From Elusimicrobiaceae bacterium (GTDB lineage Bacteria > Elusimicrobiota > Elusimicrobia > Elusimicrobiales > Elusimicrobiaceae), in the NCBI GenBank assembly GCA_028700325.1, contig JAQVSV010000002.1, positions 1 to 64,000 on the forward strand: 64,000 bases of DNA, in the 5' to 3' direction. This document shows, piece after piece, positions 41,745-50,254 of the stretch. The notes beneath the pieces were generated by a model. That model was given only the letters and a program-made list of their open reading frames with translations. It ran no database searches and was not told the origin of the DNA. Each line of letters starts with the position of its first letter. Position 1 is the stretch's first letter. Made by a program: the position numbers and the translations under genes.

Positions 41745-42451
41745 TGCGTTTCGACGTAGTCACGCTGTTTCGCGCGATGGTGGATGGCCCGCTTTCCGAA
41801 AGCATAGTGGGCCGGTCGCGGAAACAGGGCATACTGGAGCTGGGGTTTGTGGATCCCCGCGATTTCACCACGGACAGGCACCGTTCGGTTGATGACCGGC
41901 CTTACGGCGGCGGTCCGGGCATGGTGATGCTGGCGGAACCGCTGTATCAGGCGATCGCAAGCGTGAAGCGCGAAGATTCGCTGGTGGTTATGCTGGGCCC
42001 CAAGGGTGAACGGTTCACCCAGAACACGGCCAGAACGCTTTCGGGCCGTCCGCACGTGATTCTGCTGTGCGGGCATTACGAAGGCGTGGATGCGCGCATT
42101 GACAGGTATGTGGATATGGAGCTCTCGCTCGGTGATTTCATCATGACCGGCGGAGAACCCGCGGCGGTCGCCGTCATAGACGCGACGACAAGATTGCTGC
42201 CGGGAGTCTTCGTCAAAGACAATGTTCCCGATACCGAATCCTTCAGCGGGAACCTCTTGGAAGCACCTCATTACACACGTCCGGCCGTATGGCGTGGAAT
42301 GAGCGTACCGGATGTGCTGCTGGGCGGCAACCACGGCGAAGTGGACAAATGGCGTGACCAGGAATCGCTCGCCCTGACCCGCAGTCGCAGACCGGATCTG
42401 CTTAAAACAATGTTGGAGGACAACAATGCAACTCGTACAGGAAGGAATTAA
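41744..42451 (+). CDS. trmD: tRNA (guanine-37-N1)-methyltransferase
   Basis: The protein has 235 residues. TrmD hallmarks: [29 protein letters not shown], the SAM-binding knot [34 protein letters not shown] and [13 protein letters not shown]. It methylates G37 of tRNAs that read CNN codons, preventing frameshifting. The 3' end overlaps the rplS start by 26 bp, suggesting translational coupling. Confidence 0.98.
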   Translation: MRFDVVTLFRAMVDGPLSESIVGRSRKQGILELGFVDPRDFTTDRHRSVDDRPYGGGPGMVMLAEPLYQAIASVKREDSLVVMLGPKGERFTQNTARTLSGRPHVILLCGHYEGVDARIDRYVDMELSLGDFIMTGGEPAAVAVIDATTRLLPGVFVKDNVPDTESFSGNLLEAPHYTRPAVWRGMSVPDVLLGGNHGEVDKWRDQESLALTRSRRPDLLKTMLEDNNATRTGRN

Positions 42452-42782
42452 AACCGATATACCGGCGTTTCGGCCCGGCGATACGGTTCGCGTGCACACC
42501 AAAGTTGTTGAAGGCGCTAACGAAAGAATTCAGATTTTCGAGGGCACCGTCATCGGCAGAAGAGGCGCGGGCATTTCGGAAACCTTCACGGTCCGCAAGA
42601 TCTCGTTCGGAGTAGGCGTGGAGCGCATTTTCCCCGTCCATTCGCCCAAGATCGAGAAAATTGAGGTGAAGAAGGCGGGCAAGGTGCGCCGCGCCAAACT
42701 GTATTATCTTCGCAACCTCGCCGGGAAAGCCGCGCGCATTAAAGAAGCGAAACCGGAAACTGACGGAACTGCCCAGTCTTAA
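42426..42782 (+). CDS. rplS: 50S ribosomal protein L19
   Basis: The protein has 118 residues. L19 pattern: [55 protein letters not shown], and the end [20 protein letters not shown]. It is in the expected place after trmD. The ATG lies inside trmD, with GGAGG at 42415-42419 as the ribosome site. Confidence 0.98.
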   Translation: MQLVQEGIKTDIPAFRPGDTVRVHTKVVEGANERIQIFEGTVIGRRGAGISETFTVRKISFGVGVERIFPVHSPKIEKIEVKKAGKVRRAKLYYLRNLAGKAARIKEAKPETDGTAQS

Positions 42783-42808
42783 ACAGAAATTGTCAGCGCA
42801 GGTGTGCC

Positions 42809-43471
42809 TTGACGAGACAGGAATTCGACGAGGAACTGGCGCGGGAATACAGCGCAGGCTCCCTGATCGGGATAGATGAAGCAGGCAGGGGCCCCCTTGC
42901 GGGGCCCGTAACTGCCTGCGCCTGTGTTTTGCCAAAAACGGCATATCCGCTGCTTGCCGAAGTGAACGACAGCAAACAGCTTTCTCCGAAGAAAAGGGAG
43001 AAGCTGTACGAACTGCTCAAACAATGCGGAGCGCGTTACAGCGTGGCTTTTGTTGCTGCGGCGGAAATAGACCGCATAAATATTCTGCAGGCCACATTCA
43101 AGGCGATGCGCGAAGCGGCGGCTGAAGTCGCCGCTTCGCTGGCTTCGCCGCTGTGCGTGGTGGACGGAAACCATAAAATACGCGATTTCAGCCTTCCTCA
43201 GACGGCAGTGGTCAAAGGAGACAGCCGGTCGCTGTGCGTGGCGGCGGCGAGCGTTATCGCCAAGGTCGAGCGCGACCGCTATATGCGGGCGCTTGACGTA
43301 AAATATCCCGGCTACGGGTTTGCCGGGCACAAAGGCTACGGCACGGCGGCGCACATGCGCGCGATAGCTGAAAAGGGCCCGTGTCCAGAACACAGAACCA
43401 CATTTATCCCCGACGATATCATAAACGGGCTCAAATCCCGGGCCCGGCAGCTTGATTTCAAATTTCACTAA
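42809..43471 (+). CDS. rnhB: Ribonuclease HII
   Basis: The protein has 220 residues, probably starting at a TTG (42809), since no ATG lies before the core. Catalytic residues are clear: IGIDEAGRGPLAGPV (Asp-Glu), NDSKQLSPKKREKLY, VVDGNHKIRDF-region Asp, and the final VERDRYMRALD (Asp). It removes ribonucleotides from DNA hybrids. It keeps the conserved position after rplS. The weak start suggests low expression. Confidence 0.95.
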   Translation: MTRQEFDEELAREYSAGSLIGIDEAGRGPLAGPVTACACVLPKTAYPLLAEVNDSKQLSPKKREKLYELLKQCGARYSVAFVAAAEIDRINILQATFKAMREAAAEVAASLASPLCVVDGNHKIRDFSLPQTAVVKGDSRSLCVAAASVIAKVERDRYMRALDVKYPGYGFAGHKGYGTAAHMRAIAEKGPCPEHRTTFIPDDIINGLKSRARQLDFKFH

Positions 43472-43476
43472 TTCCA

Positions 43477-43878
43477 ATGGCGGGATTTTTCGGCCGGATA
43501 TTCAGCTCTGACAATACGCGCCGGCAGACCGGCGCCGCCGCCGAAGCGCAGGCGGAGGCTCTGCTGCGGGCGAAAGGCTACGAAATACTCGCGCGCGGCT
43601 GGCGCGTGCCGTGCGGCGAGCTGGATGTGGTGGCCCGCAAAACCGGTACGCTGGTTTTTGTCGAAGTCAAAGCCCGGCGCGGCACGGGTTTCGGCGGCGC
43701 GATTCATGCGGTGACAAAAGCCAAACAACTCAAACTCACGCGCGCCGCGCTAAGCTATATCAAAGCGGAAACGCCCGGTTTTTCATCAGCCCGGTTCGAC
43801 GTGATGCTGTTCACCGCCGGGCAGGAGCCCGTGCATATCGAAAACGCTTTTCCCCCCGCCGCCGGTTTCAATTTCTGA
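43477..43878 (+). CDS. YraN/UPF0102 family nuclease-like protein
   Basis: The protein has 133 residues. The restriction-endonuclease-like core of UPF0102 is visible: GAAAEAQAEALLRAKGYEIL, VPCGELDVVARKTGTLVFVE, and VEVKARRGTGFGGAI, with E, D and ExK residues. YraN proteins usually follow rnhB, as here (6 bp apart). A role in DNA processing or Holliday-junction handling is suggested in the literature for the fold, but activity here is unproven. Confidence 0.93.
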   Translation: MAGFFGRIFSSDNTRRQTGAAAEAQAEALLRAKGYEILARGWRVPCGELDVVARKTGTLVFVEVKARRGTGFGGAIHAVTKAKQLKLTRAALSYIKAETPGFSSARFDVMLFTAGQEPVHIENAFPPAAGFNF

Positions 43879-43957
43879 AAGCCCGGTTGAAATTTCATTC
43901 GGGCGGCTGACGGCCCGGGATTTTTGCAACGGGCGTTCCGGTTCACGCCCGGGGTTT

Positions 43958-44020
43958 GCGGCAGGGTGGAAATTGCCGTAGCGGCGTCTGCTGCGGCCAT
44001 TGCCTGCCCCGCCGTTTTTT
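43958..44020 (+). terminator. Imperfect hairpin with T-run after the rnhB/YraN operon
   Basis: GGCAGG near 43960 can pair with CCTGCC near 44003, followed a few bases later by GCCG and seven Ts. The stem is interrupted, so this is tentative. The remaining intergenic bases (43879-44076) show no gene. Confidence 0.35.
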
Positions 44021-44076
44021 TGTTAACCTTAAACAATGCATTGGCGATGATTATCTTCCCGCGCGAGGCTATATAA

Positions 44077-44937
44077 ATGATTACAAAAAAAAAGTCCCAA
44101 CATATCGCAAGAATTGAAAAAGCCGCAGCCTGGCTTAAAAAAAATCTCAAAGGCCTGACGCCGGACACGCTGATGATAATGGGCAGCGGCCTGTCCAAAT
44201 CCGTGCCGCAGCTGAAAAATTCCATAACGATCTCCTATGACAGAATACCCGGCTTCCTGCGTTCCACCGTAGAAGGCCACGCGGGCGAACTGGAAATCGG
44301 AAAATCCGGCGCGCTTACCGTAGCCATCATGAAAGGCCGGTTCCATTACTATGAAGGGCACGCTATGAGCGATCTGGCCATTCCGATCCGCGTATTCGGC
44401 GCGCTTGGCGTGAAGAACCTTGTTGTCACGGCGGCGGTCGGTTCGGTGCATAAAAACGTGAAGCCCGGCAGTTTCGTGATTCTCAGGGATCATATCAATT
44501 TCATGGGCGTGCACCCGCTGCGCGGCGTGTATGACAAACGGTTTGGTCCGATGTTTCCCGATCTCACCGACGTCTATGCTCCGGCCCTGCGCCGTGCCGC
44601 GCTGGCCGCCTGCAGAAAGAATAAAATCCCCGCGCGCGAAGGCGTTTATCTGGCGGGGTTCGGGCCGACTTATGAAACCCCGACCGAAATACGCATGTTC
44701 AGGAGCTGGGGCGCGGACGTGGTCGGCATGTCCACCGTTCCCGAGGTGCTGGCGGCGAGCCAGCTCGGCATGCGGGTGCTGGGCGTTGCCTGCGTGACCA
44801 ATCTCGCGGCAGGCATTTCCGCTTCTCCGCTTACTCATCAGGAAGTGCTGGACGCCGGCGTTATGATCGCCAGCAAATTCAAAGGGTTCATTGCGGATCT
44901 GCTCAAAGCGTCCGCTTTCGAGGTGAAACAGCCATGA
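44077..44937 (+). CDS. punA: Purine-nucleoside phosphorylase (trimeric type)
   Basis: The protein has 286 residues with GAGG nine bases before the ATG. Motifs of the trimeric PNP/MTAP family: LMIMGSGLSKSV (phosphate loop), VEGHAGELEIGKSG, MKGRFHYYEGHAMSDLAI, VTAAVGSVHKNVKPG, GFGPTYETPTEIRMF, and VTNLAAGIS (purine-binding Asn). It splits purine nucleosides with phosphate. The first gene of a salvage operon with 4-bp overlap into the pyrimidine enzyme. Confidence 0.94.
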   Translation: MITKKKSQHIARIEKAAAWLKKNLKGLTPDTLMIMGSGLSKSVPQLKNSITISYDRIPGFLRSTVEGHAGELEIGKSGALTVAIMKGRFHYYEGHAMSDLAIPIRVFGALGVKNLVVTAAVGSVHKNVKPGSFVILRDHINFMGVHPLRGVYDKRFGPMFPDLTDVYAPALRRAALAACRKNKIPAREGVYLAGFGPTYETPTEIRMFRSWGADVVGMSTVPEVLAASQLGMRVLGVACVTNLAAGISASPLTHQEVLDAGVMIASKFKGFIADLLKASAFEVKQP

Positions 44938-46247
44938 GAATGATTGACATCATCATAAAGAAGCGCGGCGGCAACGCGCTTACGCAGGAAGAATTTGATT
45001 TCATAGCCGGCGGCGCGGCGAAAGGCGCGGTGCCGGACTATCAGCTTTCCTCGTTTCTGATGGCGTGTTTTTTAAACCCGCTGTCGGACGCGGAGGCCGC
45101 GATGTTCACGCGCGCCATGGCTTTGTCCGGCGACAGGCTGCAGTTTAAAGAAATCAGGGCCCCTAAAGTGGACAAACACTCCACCGGCGGCGTGGGCGAC
45201 GGCATATCGCTCGCGCTCGCGCCTCTGGTCGCCTGCGCGGGGCTGGCGGTGCCGATGATGTCGGGCCGGGGCCTCGGCCACACCGGCGGCACGCTTGACA
45301 AGCTGGAAGCGATGAAAGGCTTTAAGGTGCGCATACCCTCGGCGCAGATCAAAAAACAGATGAAAGCGCTGGGCGTGTGCATGTTCGGGCAGACCCGGGA
45401 TCTTGCGCCCGCCGACAAGAAACTATACGCTTTGCGCGACGCGACCGGCACGGTGGAAAGCCGCCCGCTCATTGTGGCGAGCATCCTTTCAAAAAAATAC
45501 GCCGAAGGCGTGGACGCGCTGGTCATGGACGTCAAATACGGCTCCGGCGCATTCATGCAGAAATACGGGGACAGTAAAAAACTCGCGCAGTCGCTCGTGC
45601 GCACGGCTAGCCTGATGGGGCTTAAGTGCACCGCGCTGCTCACCGGCATGGATCAGCCGCTGGGGCGCGCCGCAGGCAACGCCAACGAAATGCTGCAGAG
45701 CATAAACGTGCTCAAAGGCGACAAAACTTCCGCGCCGGATTTCTACGAGCTGCTCATTCAGACGGGCGCCCATATGCTTGTGATGGGCAAAAAGGCCAAA
45801 ACCGTCGAGCAGGCGGCGCGGCAGCTTGAGGGTTATATTGACGACGGCTCCGCGCTCGAGAAACTGCGCCTGATGATCAAATGGCAGGGCGGCAACCCCA
45901 AACTCGTGGACGAGCCGGAGAAGCATCTTAAAAACGCCCGGCTGATGACGGAATTCAAAGCCGCGCAGTCCGGCTATCTGGCCGCGATGAACGCCCGCAC
46001 GGCCGGCGAGGCCTGCGTGCTGCTCGGCGCGGGGCGCGGCAGAATGGAGGATGTGATTGATTTCGGGGCCGGCATATGGTTTGAGAAAAAAGTGGGCGAC
46101 GCGGTGAAAAAAGGCGACGTGATCGCGCGGATCCACGCGTCCGACCCCAAACGCCTGAAAGCGGGCGCGGAACATTTTGGACGGGCAGTGAAAATCCAGA
46201 AAGGAAAGGTAAAGGTTCCCGGAATAATCCGGGAAGTGATTAAATGA
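44934..46247 (+). CDS. deoA: Thymidine/pyrimidine-nucleoside phosphorylase
   Basis: The protein has 437 residues. Signature: DKHSTGGVGDGISLALAPLV (phosphate-binding), MMSGRGLGHTGGTLDKLEAM, VDALVMDVKYGSGAFM and AGNANEMLQSI. The C-terminal domain (about 345-437) has the usual GAGR and barrel-sandwich segment (VGDAVKKGDVIARIHA). It could be DeoA or the wider-range Pdp; I cannot separate them by eye. Coupled to the neighbouring genes by 4-bp overlaps on both sides. Confidence 0.92.
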   Translation: MRMIDIIIKKRGGNALTQEEFDFIAGGAAKGAVPDYQLSSFLMACFLNPLSDAEAAMFTRAMALSGDRLQFKEIRAPKVDKHSTGGVGDGISLALAPLVACAGLAVPMMSGRGLGHTGGTLDKLEAMKGFKVRIPSAQIKKQMKALGVCMFGQTRDLAPADKKLYALRDATGTVESRPLIVASILSKKYAEGVDALVMDVKYGSGAFMQKYGDSKKLAQSLVRTASLMGLKCTALLTGMDQPLGRAAGNANEMLQSINVLKGDKTSAPDFYELLIQTGAHMLVMGKKAKTVEQAARQLEGYIDDGSALEKLRLMIKWQGGNPKLVDEPEKHLKNARLMTEFKAAQSGYLAAMNARTAGEACVLLGAGRGRMEDVIDFGAGIWFEKKVGDAVKKGDVIARIHASDPKRLKAGAEHFGRAVKIQKGKVKVPGIIREVIK

Positions 46248-46876
46248 CGACAGGAAAAACCTTCGTATCGAAGCATCCGCTGTTGCAGGATAAAATCGGT
46301 CGTCTGCGCTGTAAAAACACCAGCGTAGCCGATTTCCGCCGGCTGGTGGGCGAGATAACCATGCTGCTCGGTTATGAGGTGCTGGCGGAGATGAAAATCG
46401 AAAAGTCCGAAGTGCACACTCCGCTGGGACTGTGGCAGGGCCATAAGGCCGCGCAGGAACTGACAATCGTTTCCATTCTGCGCGCCGGCCTGGGCATGAG
46501 CAACGGGTTCATGGCGCTCGAGCCGATGGCGCGGTTCGCGCATATCGGCGTATACCGCAACGAGGATACGCTTGAGCCGGTTCGTTATTATGCGCGGTTT
46601 CCCGCCAATATTGACAGGCATTGCGTAATCCTTACCGACCCGATGCTTGCGACCGGCGGGTCCGCCATAGAGGCGCTGGATATCCTGAAAAACGAGGGCG
46701 CGAAAGATATCGCTTTCGTCTGCATTATCGCCGCCAAGGAAGGTGTCGGGAAAGTGCACAAGGTGCATCCGGAAGTGCCGATTTTCATCGGCTCGCTTGA
46801 CGAAAAGCTGAGCGATAAAGGCTACATACTGCCCGGGCTCGGCGATGCCGGCGACAGGATGTTCGGCACGGTCTGA
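46244..46876 (+). CDS. upp: Uracil phosphoribosyltransferase
   Basis: The protein has 210 residues. Upp features: SKHPLLQDKIGRLRCKNT, VSILRAGLGMSNGFMAL, CVILTDPMLATGGSAIEAL (PRPP loop) and the uracil-binding end YILPGLGDAGDRMFGT. It makes UMP from uracil and PRPP, using the uracil released by the preceding phosphorylase. Last gene of the operon, followed by a clear terminator. Confidence 0.97.
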   Translation: MTTGKTFVSKHPLLQDKIGRLRCKNTSVADFRRLVGEITMLLGYEVLAEMKIEKSEVHTPLGLWQGHKAAQELTIVSILRAGLGMSNGFMALEPMARFAHIGVYRNEDTLEPVRYYARFPANIDRHCVILTDPMLATGGSAIEALDILKNEGAKDIAFVCIIAAKEGVGKVHKVHPEVPIFIGSLDEKLSDKGYILPGLGDAGDRMFGTV

Positions 46877-46926
46877 CATTTCAAACCGGTTCGCGGCGTA
46901 TAACCTGAGCATAATTAAAACGGTGA

Positions 46927-46954
46927 GAAAAAGCCGCCTTTTGGCGGCTTTTTC
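46927..46954 (+). terminator. Rho-independent terminator after upp
   Basis: AAAAAGCCGCC-TTTT-GGCGGCTTTTT, an 11-bp perfect stem, followed by CCTTTTTT. Lies about 50 bp after the upp stop. Confidence 0.9.
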
Positions 46955-47043
46955 CTTTTTTAAGGCGGGACTGGTGTTTGAAAATCTGGTCCGTCCGGCA
47001 CTTTCAGCCCGGCCCGCAAGTTGTAAATTTCCGGCGTTTTGTG

Positions 47044-47052
47044 TGCTAAAAT
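47044..47052 (+). promoter_or_regulatory. Extended -10 (TGC-TAAAAT) before the acid phosphatase gene
   Basis: TGC-TAAAAT ends six bases before the ATG at 47059, so the expected RNA start coincides with the start codon. A weak TTGTAA lies at 47021-47026, 20 bp upstream of the box. No Shine-Dalgarno. Confidence 0.45.
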
Positions 47053-47058
47053 AAGTAC

Positions 47059-47742
47059 ATGAAGAAAATAAGAAATCTCATTATTATCGGCGCGCTGCTG
47101 CTTACTGGCACCTGGGCGGTCTGCGCGCCGGTTACTCAGCTTCAGGAGGCGGGTTCTGCCAGCAGCACAATACAGTTTCCGCCACCTCCGGCCGCGGGAT
47201 CCGAGGAGGACCGCGCGGACAATGCAGCAGTGCATAAATGGCAGGACGAGCGGACAGAGCAGCAATGCGCGGCCGCCAACGCGCAGGCCTACGCCACCTA
47301 TGAGGAACTTTTCGGCGGGCTCAGTCCCTTTAAAAAACCGGTTCCGGAAAACGTGCAGAGCATCCTGACGCACTTGCGCAAGGAAGTGAATGACACCAAT
47401 GTCCAGATCAAAAACCGTTATAAACGGCCCCGGCCTTTCCGTATGGACAGCACCATTGACCCTTGCCTTGGCCGTATTGGCGGATATTCCTATCCGAGTG
47501 GACACGCGGCGATTTCGCGGATGTTCGGGCGGCTGCTGGCGGATCTGGTTCCGGCGCAGCGCAAGGTTTTCATGGATCAGGCCGATCAGTGCGCGCTGTA
47601 CAGGGTTATAGGCGGCGTGCACAATCCCTCCGACATTGAGGCTGGCAAGCTGGTTGGCGACATCAAGTATGAGCAGTTTCTGCGTGATCCTGACACCAGC
47701 GCGCAGATCGAGAGCCTCAAGGTATATTTATCCACGCCGTAA
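47059..47742 (+). CDS. Secreted PAP2-type acid phosphatase (class A, PhoN-like)
   Basis: The protein has 227 residues with a signal peptide (LIIIGALLLTGTWAVCA). The three PAP2/vanadium-haloperoxidase phosphatase motifs are present: KNRYKRPRPF (KxxxxxxRP), YPSGHAAISR (PSGH) and YRVIGGVHNPSDIEAG (SRxxxGxHxPxD-like, with Y for S). The YPSGH segment and the spacing match bacterial class A nonspecific acid phosphatases. It probably releases phosphate from organic esters in the periplasm. Confidence 0.9.
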   Translation: MKKIRNLIIIGALLLTGTWAVCAPVTQLQEAGSASSTIQFPPPPAAGSEEDRADNAAVHKWQDERTEQQCAAANAQAYATYEELFGGLSPFKKPVPENVQSILTHLRKEVNDTNVQIKNRYKRPRPFRMDSTIDPCLGRIGGYSYPSGHAAISRMFGRLLADLVPAQRKVFMDQADQCALYRVIGGVHNPSDIEAGKLVGDIKYEQFLRDPDTSAQIESLKVYLSTP

Positions 47743-47770
47743 CCGCGGCGGGCCGTTTCCGTTGAGGATG

Positions 47771-47841
47771 AACCCCCCCGGCTGTGCCATTGGCCTGCCG
47801 GTTGTTATTACGCTTTACCGGCAAGCCGGGGGTTTCTTTTG
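47771..47841 (+). terminator. Nested hairpin after the acid phosphatase gene
   Basis: The outer arms AACCCCCCCGGCT and AGCCGGGGGTT enclose an inner perfect GCCGGT/ACCGGC hairpin, and TTTCTTTT follows. This could end phosphatase transcripts. Confidence 0.5.
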
Positions 47842-47944
47842 GTCCAGCCTTCATTTGGCGGGGTTACACACTCCATTGAGCCATGCCGGCAATCATTATG
47901 CCGCGTCGGCCGGCGCCGGGGTTTTGCGAGCGTAATTTAAAAAG

Positions 47945-47972
47945 AAAACCCCCGGCTTTGCCGGGGGTTTTT
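47945..47972. terminator. Bidirectional terminator before the FNR-like gene end
   Basis: AAAACCCCCGGC-TTT-GCCGGGGGTTTT is a perfect 12-bp stem with A and T runs, 16 bp from the FNR-like stop. It serves the convergent genes on both sides. Confidence 0.85.
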
Positions 47973-47987
47973 GACAATGGCGGGACG

Positions 47988-48692
47988 CTAGATTTCCGCG
48001 GCGGCGATCTTGTCCAGTGAAGACTTGTTGGTGATCACTATTTCCTTTCCGTTGCGCTTTATGATTTTGTTTTTTTCAAACTCCGCCAGTATCCGCACCG
48101 CCGTTTCCACGGTCAGGCCCGCCATCTCGGCGAGTTCGCGGCGCTTGACGCCTTTTACCACAAAATTCCTGCCGCTTTCCGGCAGCGAGGTTTTAAGAAT
48201 AACGTCCGCCATGCGGGTTTTTGCGGGTTTGTAGGCAATGTCGTGGGCGCGGGTGTCGCCTTCGCGCACGTCGCGCGCGAGCGCGCGCATGACCGCGACG
48301 GACGCATCGGGATGTTTGCGCAGGAAATCAAGGAATAACGCATTGTCCACCAGCGAGATAACCGTGTCGCCCATCACCTCGCCGCTCGACTGGAAGTTGC
48401 CGCCCGCAAAAAACGCGATGTGCCCCACCAGATCGCCCGTATGCTCGATACGAGATATCAGCTGCTGTCCGCTCGCGCTGGTTTTATAAATTTTCACCCG
48501 GCCGGTGCATACGATAAACAGGCCCGGGGGCGGTTCGCCTTCGTTGAACAGGTATTCGCCGTCGGCAAAGGCGCAGGACGACCGGAGCGATTTCCAGGTG
48601 CGCTGGGCGGCTCTGTCAAAGTGTTCGTAGATGCAGTTGGAACGGGAAATACATTTATCACAATCGGGAACTTCACGTTTTGTAAATGACAT
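47988..48692 (-). CDS. CRP/FNR-family regulator with FNR-like cysteine cluster
   Basis: I start at 48692 (MSFTKREVPDC) with GGAGA upstream; the frame extends to 48743 without a ribosome site. The 234 residues contain an N-terminal C11-x2-C14-x5-C20 cluster with the same spacing as E. coli FNR C20/C23/C29, a cyclic-nucleotide-type barrel (about 35-125), a dimer helix, and a C-terminal helix-turn-helix (RRELAEMAGLTVETAVRILA). The recognition helix keeps E and R as in FNR, VETAVR versus VETISR. It is probably an oxygen- or redox-sensing regulator; candidate fourth ligands are C40 or C62. Confidence 0.88.
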   Translation of the reverse strand: MSFTKREVPDCDKCISRSNCIYEHFDRAAQRTWKSLRSSCAFADGEYLFNEGEPPPGLFIVCTGRVKIYKTSASGQQLISRIEHTGDLVGHIAFFAGGNFQSSGEVMGDTVISLVDNALFLDFLRKHPDASVAVMRALARDVREGDTRAHDIAYKPAKTRMADVILKTSLPESGRNFVVKGVKRRELAEMAGLTVETAVRILAEFEKNKIIKRNGKEIVITNKSSLDKIAAAEI

Positions 48693-48712
48693 GGGAGTGT
48701 CTCCTACTGTTG

Positions 48713-48743
48713 ATTGTACAAAATGTAAGCATATGCCGGTCAA
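48713..48743 (-). promoter_or_regulatory. Probable promoter of the FNR-like gene
   Basis: On the minus strand TTGACC (48738-48743), 19 bp, TACAAT (48713-48718), followed by GGAGA and the ATG at 48692. Confidence 0.4.
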
Positions 48744-48762
48744 TCTTTTAATGATCTCAATT

Positions 48763-48771
48763 TGGTAAACT
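48763..48771 (+). promoter_or_regulatory. Extended -10 (TGG-TAAACT) before the flippase gene
   Basis: TGG-TAAACT ends seven bases before the ATG at 48779, with no ribosome site between. A leaderless transcript is inferred. The divergent FNR-like gene shares this 86-bp region. Confidence 0.4.
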
Positions 48772-48778
48772 CAGACTG

Positions 48779-50254
48779 ATGCTAAAGGATATCGCCGCCC
48801 TCGGACGGGAAAGCGTGATTTACGGGTTTTCCACCGTTCTGGCCCGCCTGCTCAATTTTCTGCTGGTGCCGTTTTACACCTATTTCCTGGCGCCGGCGGA
48901 TTACGGAGTGGCGGCGTCGGTGTTTGCCTATATCGCGTTTCTCAATATCATCTACCAGTACGGCATGGATCAGGCGTACATGCGCTTTACCGCCGGCAGG
49001 AACCCGGACGATCCCGTGGTGTTCTCCACCCCCCTGCTTGCCGTAACGGCCAGCTCGGCGGTATTGTCGGCGGGGCTTATCCTGTTTTCCGGGCCGTTGG
49101 CGGAGCTGTGCGGGATCGGGCGCGGGTTCGCGCCGCTGGTGGTCTATTCCGCGCTTGTGCTCGCGCTTGACGCGGTGTGCATAGTGCCGTTTGCCCGGCT
49201 GCGGATGAAGCACCGCGCGTGGAAATTCGTGGGAGTGCGTACATTGTCCATAGCGGTCAATGTGGGTATGAATATCGTTATGCTGGCGGTGCTGCGGCGC
49301 GGGCCCGAAGGCATTTTTATCGCCGCGCTCGCGGCTTCTGGCGTATCGCTTCTGCTGCTTCTGCCGGACATGTTAAGGATTGCCCGCCCCCGTTTTGACC
49401 GGGCGCTGTTTTCTGACATGGCCGCATTCGCCTGGCCGTTCGTGCCGTCCGGGCTTGCTTCGATGATTGTGCAGGTGGTGGACCGGCCGATAGTGATGTT
49501 TCTGGCCGGCGCGACGGCGGTCGGCGTGTATCAGGCCGGTTACAAAATGGGCATTTTCATGATGTTGATTGTGGTGATGTTCGATCAGGCGTGGCGCCCG
49601 TTTTTCCTCGAGCGCGCCAGACAGCCGGGCGCGGAGCGCATGTTCGCGCGGGTGTTCACGCTGTTTTCGTTCGCCGGGGTCTGGGTGACGCTCGCCATCG
49701 CACTTTTTATAGGCGATTTATTGCGGTTCCCGGTGCACGGTGTGTATCTGCTTCACCCGGATTACCGGGGCGGCATTGCTGTTGTGCCGCTGGTGCTGGT
49801 GGCGTATCTGTTCTACGGATTTTACATAAATTTCATGGTCGCGCCGGTGCTGAGCAAGAAAACAGGGATGCTGGTTTGGGTGACGCTTGCGGGCGGCCTG
49901 TCCAATATAGCCGGCAATTTTCTGCTGGTGCCGCATTTCTCGATTATAGGCGCGGGCTGGGCAACGCTCGTCAGTTATCTTATAATGGCGGTATGCCTTT
50001 ATTTTGCGGGCCGGCGCGTCTATCCGGTGCCGTACGAATGGAGCCGGGTGTTGAAAGTGTTCGCGTGCGCGGGGCTGCTGCTGGGTTGCGCGTGGGCGGC
50101 GGTCAGGTGCGGTGCGCCGGTGCGGGCGGCGAAACTCTCGGTGCTGTTGTTTTATCCGGTTATTCTGGGGCTGGCCGGTTTTTACCGGACGGCGGAAATC
50201 GAGGAGCTGAAAAAGATTTTTGTCAGATTGGGGGAACGGTATGGCAAGGCATAA
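48779..50254 (+). CDS. Wzx/MATE-superfamily oligosaccharide flippase
   Basis: The protein has 491 residues with about 12-14 hydrophobic helices from residue 10 to 470. The start SVIYGFSTVLARLLNFLLVP and internal FVPSGLASMIVQVVDRPIVM match Wzx/polysaccharide-export transporters of the MOP exporter superfamily. It should flip lipid-linked sugars across the inner membrane. No glycosyltransferase cluster is nearby, so its substrate is unclear. The 3' end overlaps the methyltransferase-like gene by 14 bp. Confidence 0.88.
   Translation: MLKDIAALGRESVIYGFSTVLARLLNFLLVPFYTYFLAPADYGVAASVFAYIAFLNIIYQYGMDQAYMRFTAGRNPDDPVVFSTPLLAVTASSAVLSAGLILFSGPLAELCGIGRGFAPLVVYSALVLALDAVCIVPFARLRMKHRAWKFVGVRTLSIAVNVGMNIVMLAVLRRGPEGIFIAALAASGVSLLLLLPDMLRIARPRFDRALFSDMAAFAWPFVPSGLASMIVQVVDRPIVMFLAGATAVGVYQAGYKMGIFMMLIVVMFDQAWRPFFLERARQPGAERMFARVFTLFSFAGVWVTLAIALFIGDLLRFPVHGVYLLHPDYRGGIAVVPLVLVAYLFYGFYINFMVAPVLSKKTGMLVWVTLAGGLSNIAGNFLLVPHFSIIGAGWATLVSYLIMAVCLYFAGRRVYPVPYEWSRVLKVFACAGLLLGCAWAAVRCGAPVRAAKLSVLLFYPVILGLAGFYRTAEIEELKKIFVRLGERYGKA

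Noticed and set aside
41192-42502. 436-codon minus-strand frame
   Set aside because: Lies antisense to rpsP, khpA, trmD and rplS, all firmly identified.
48710-48723. Possible FNR box upstream of the FNR-like gene
   Set aside because: Only the left half (TTGAT) fits; the right half CAAAA matches ATCAA at two of five bases.
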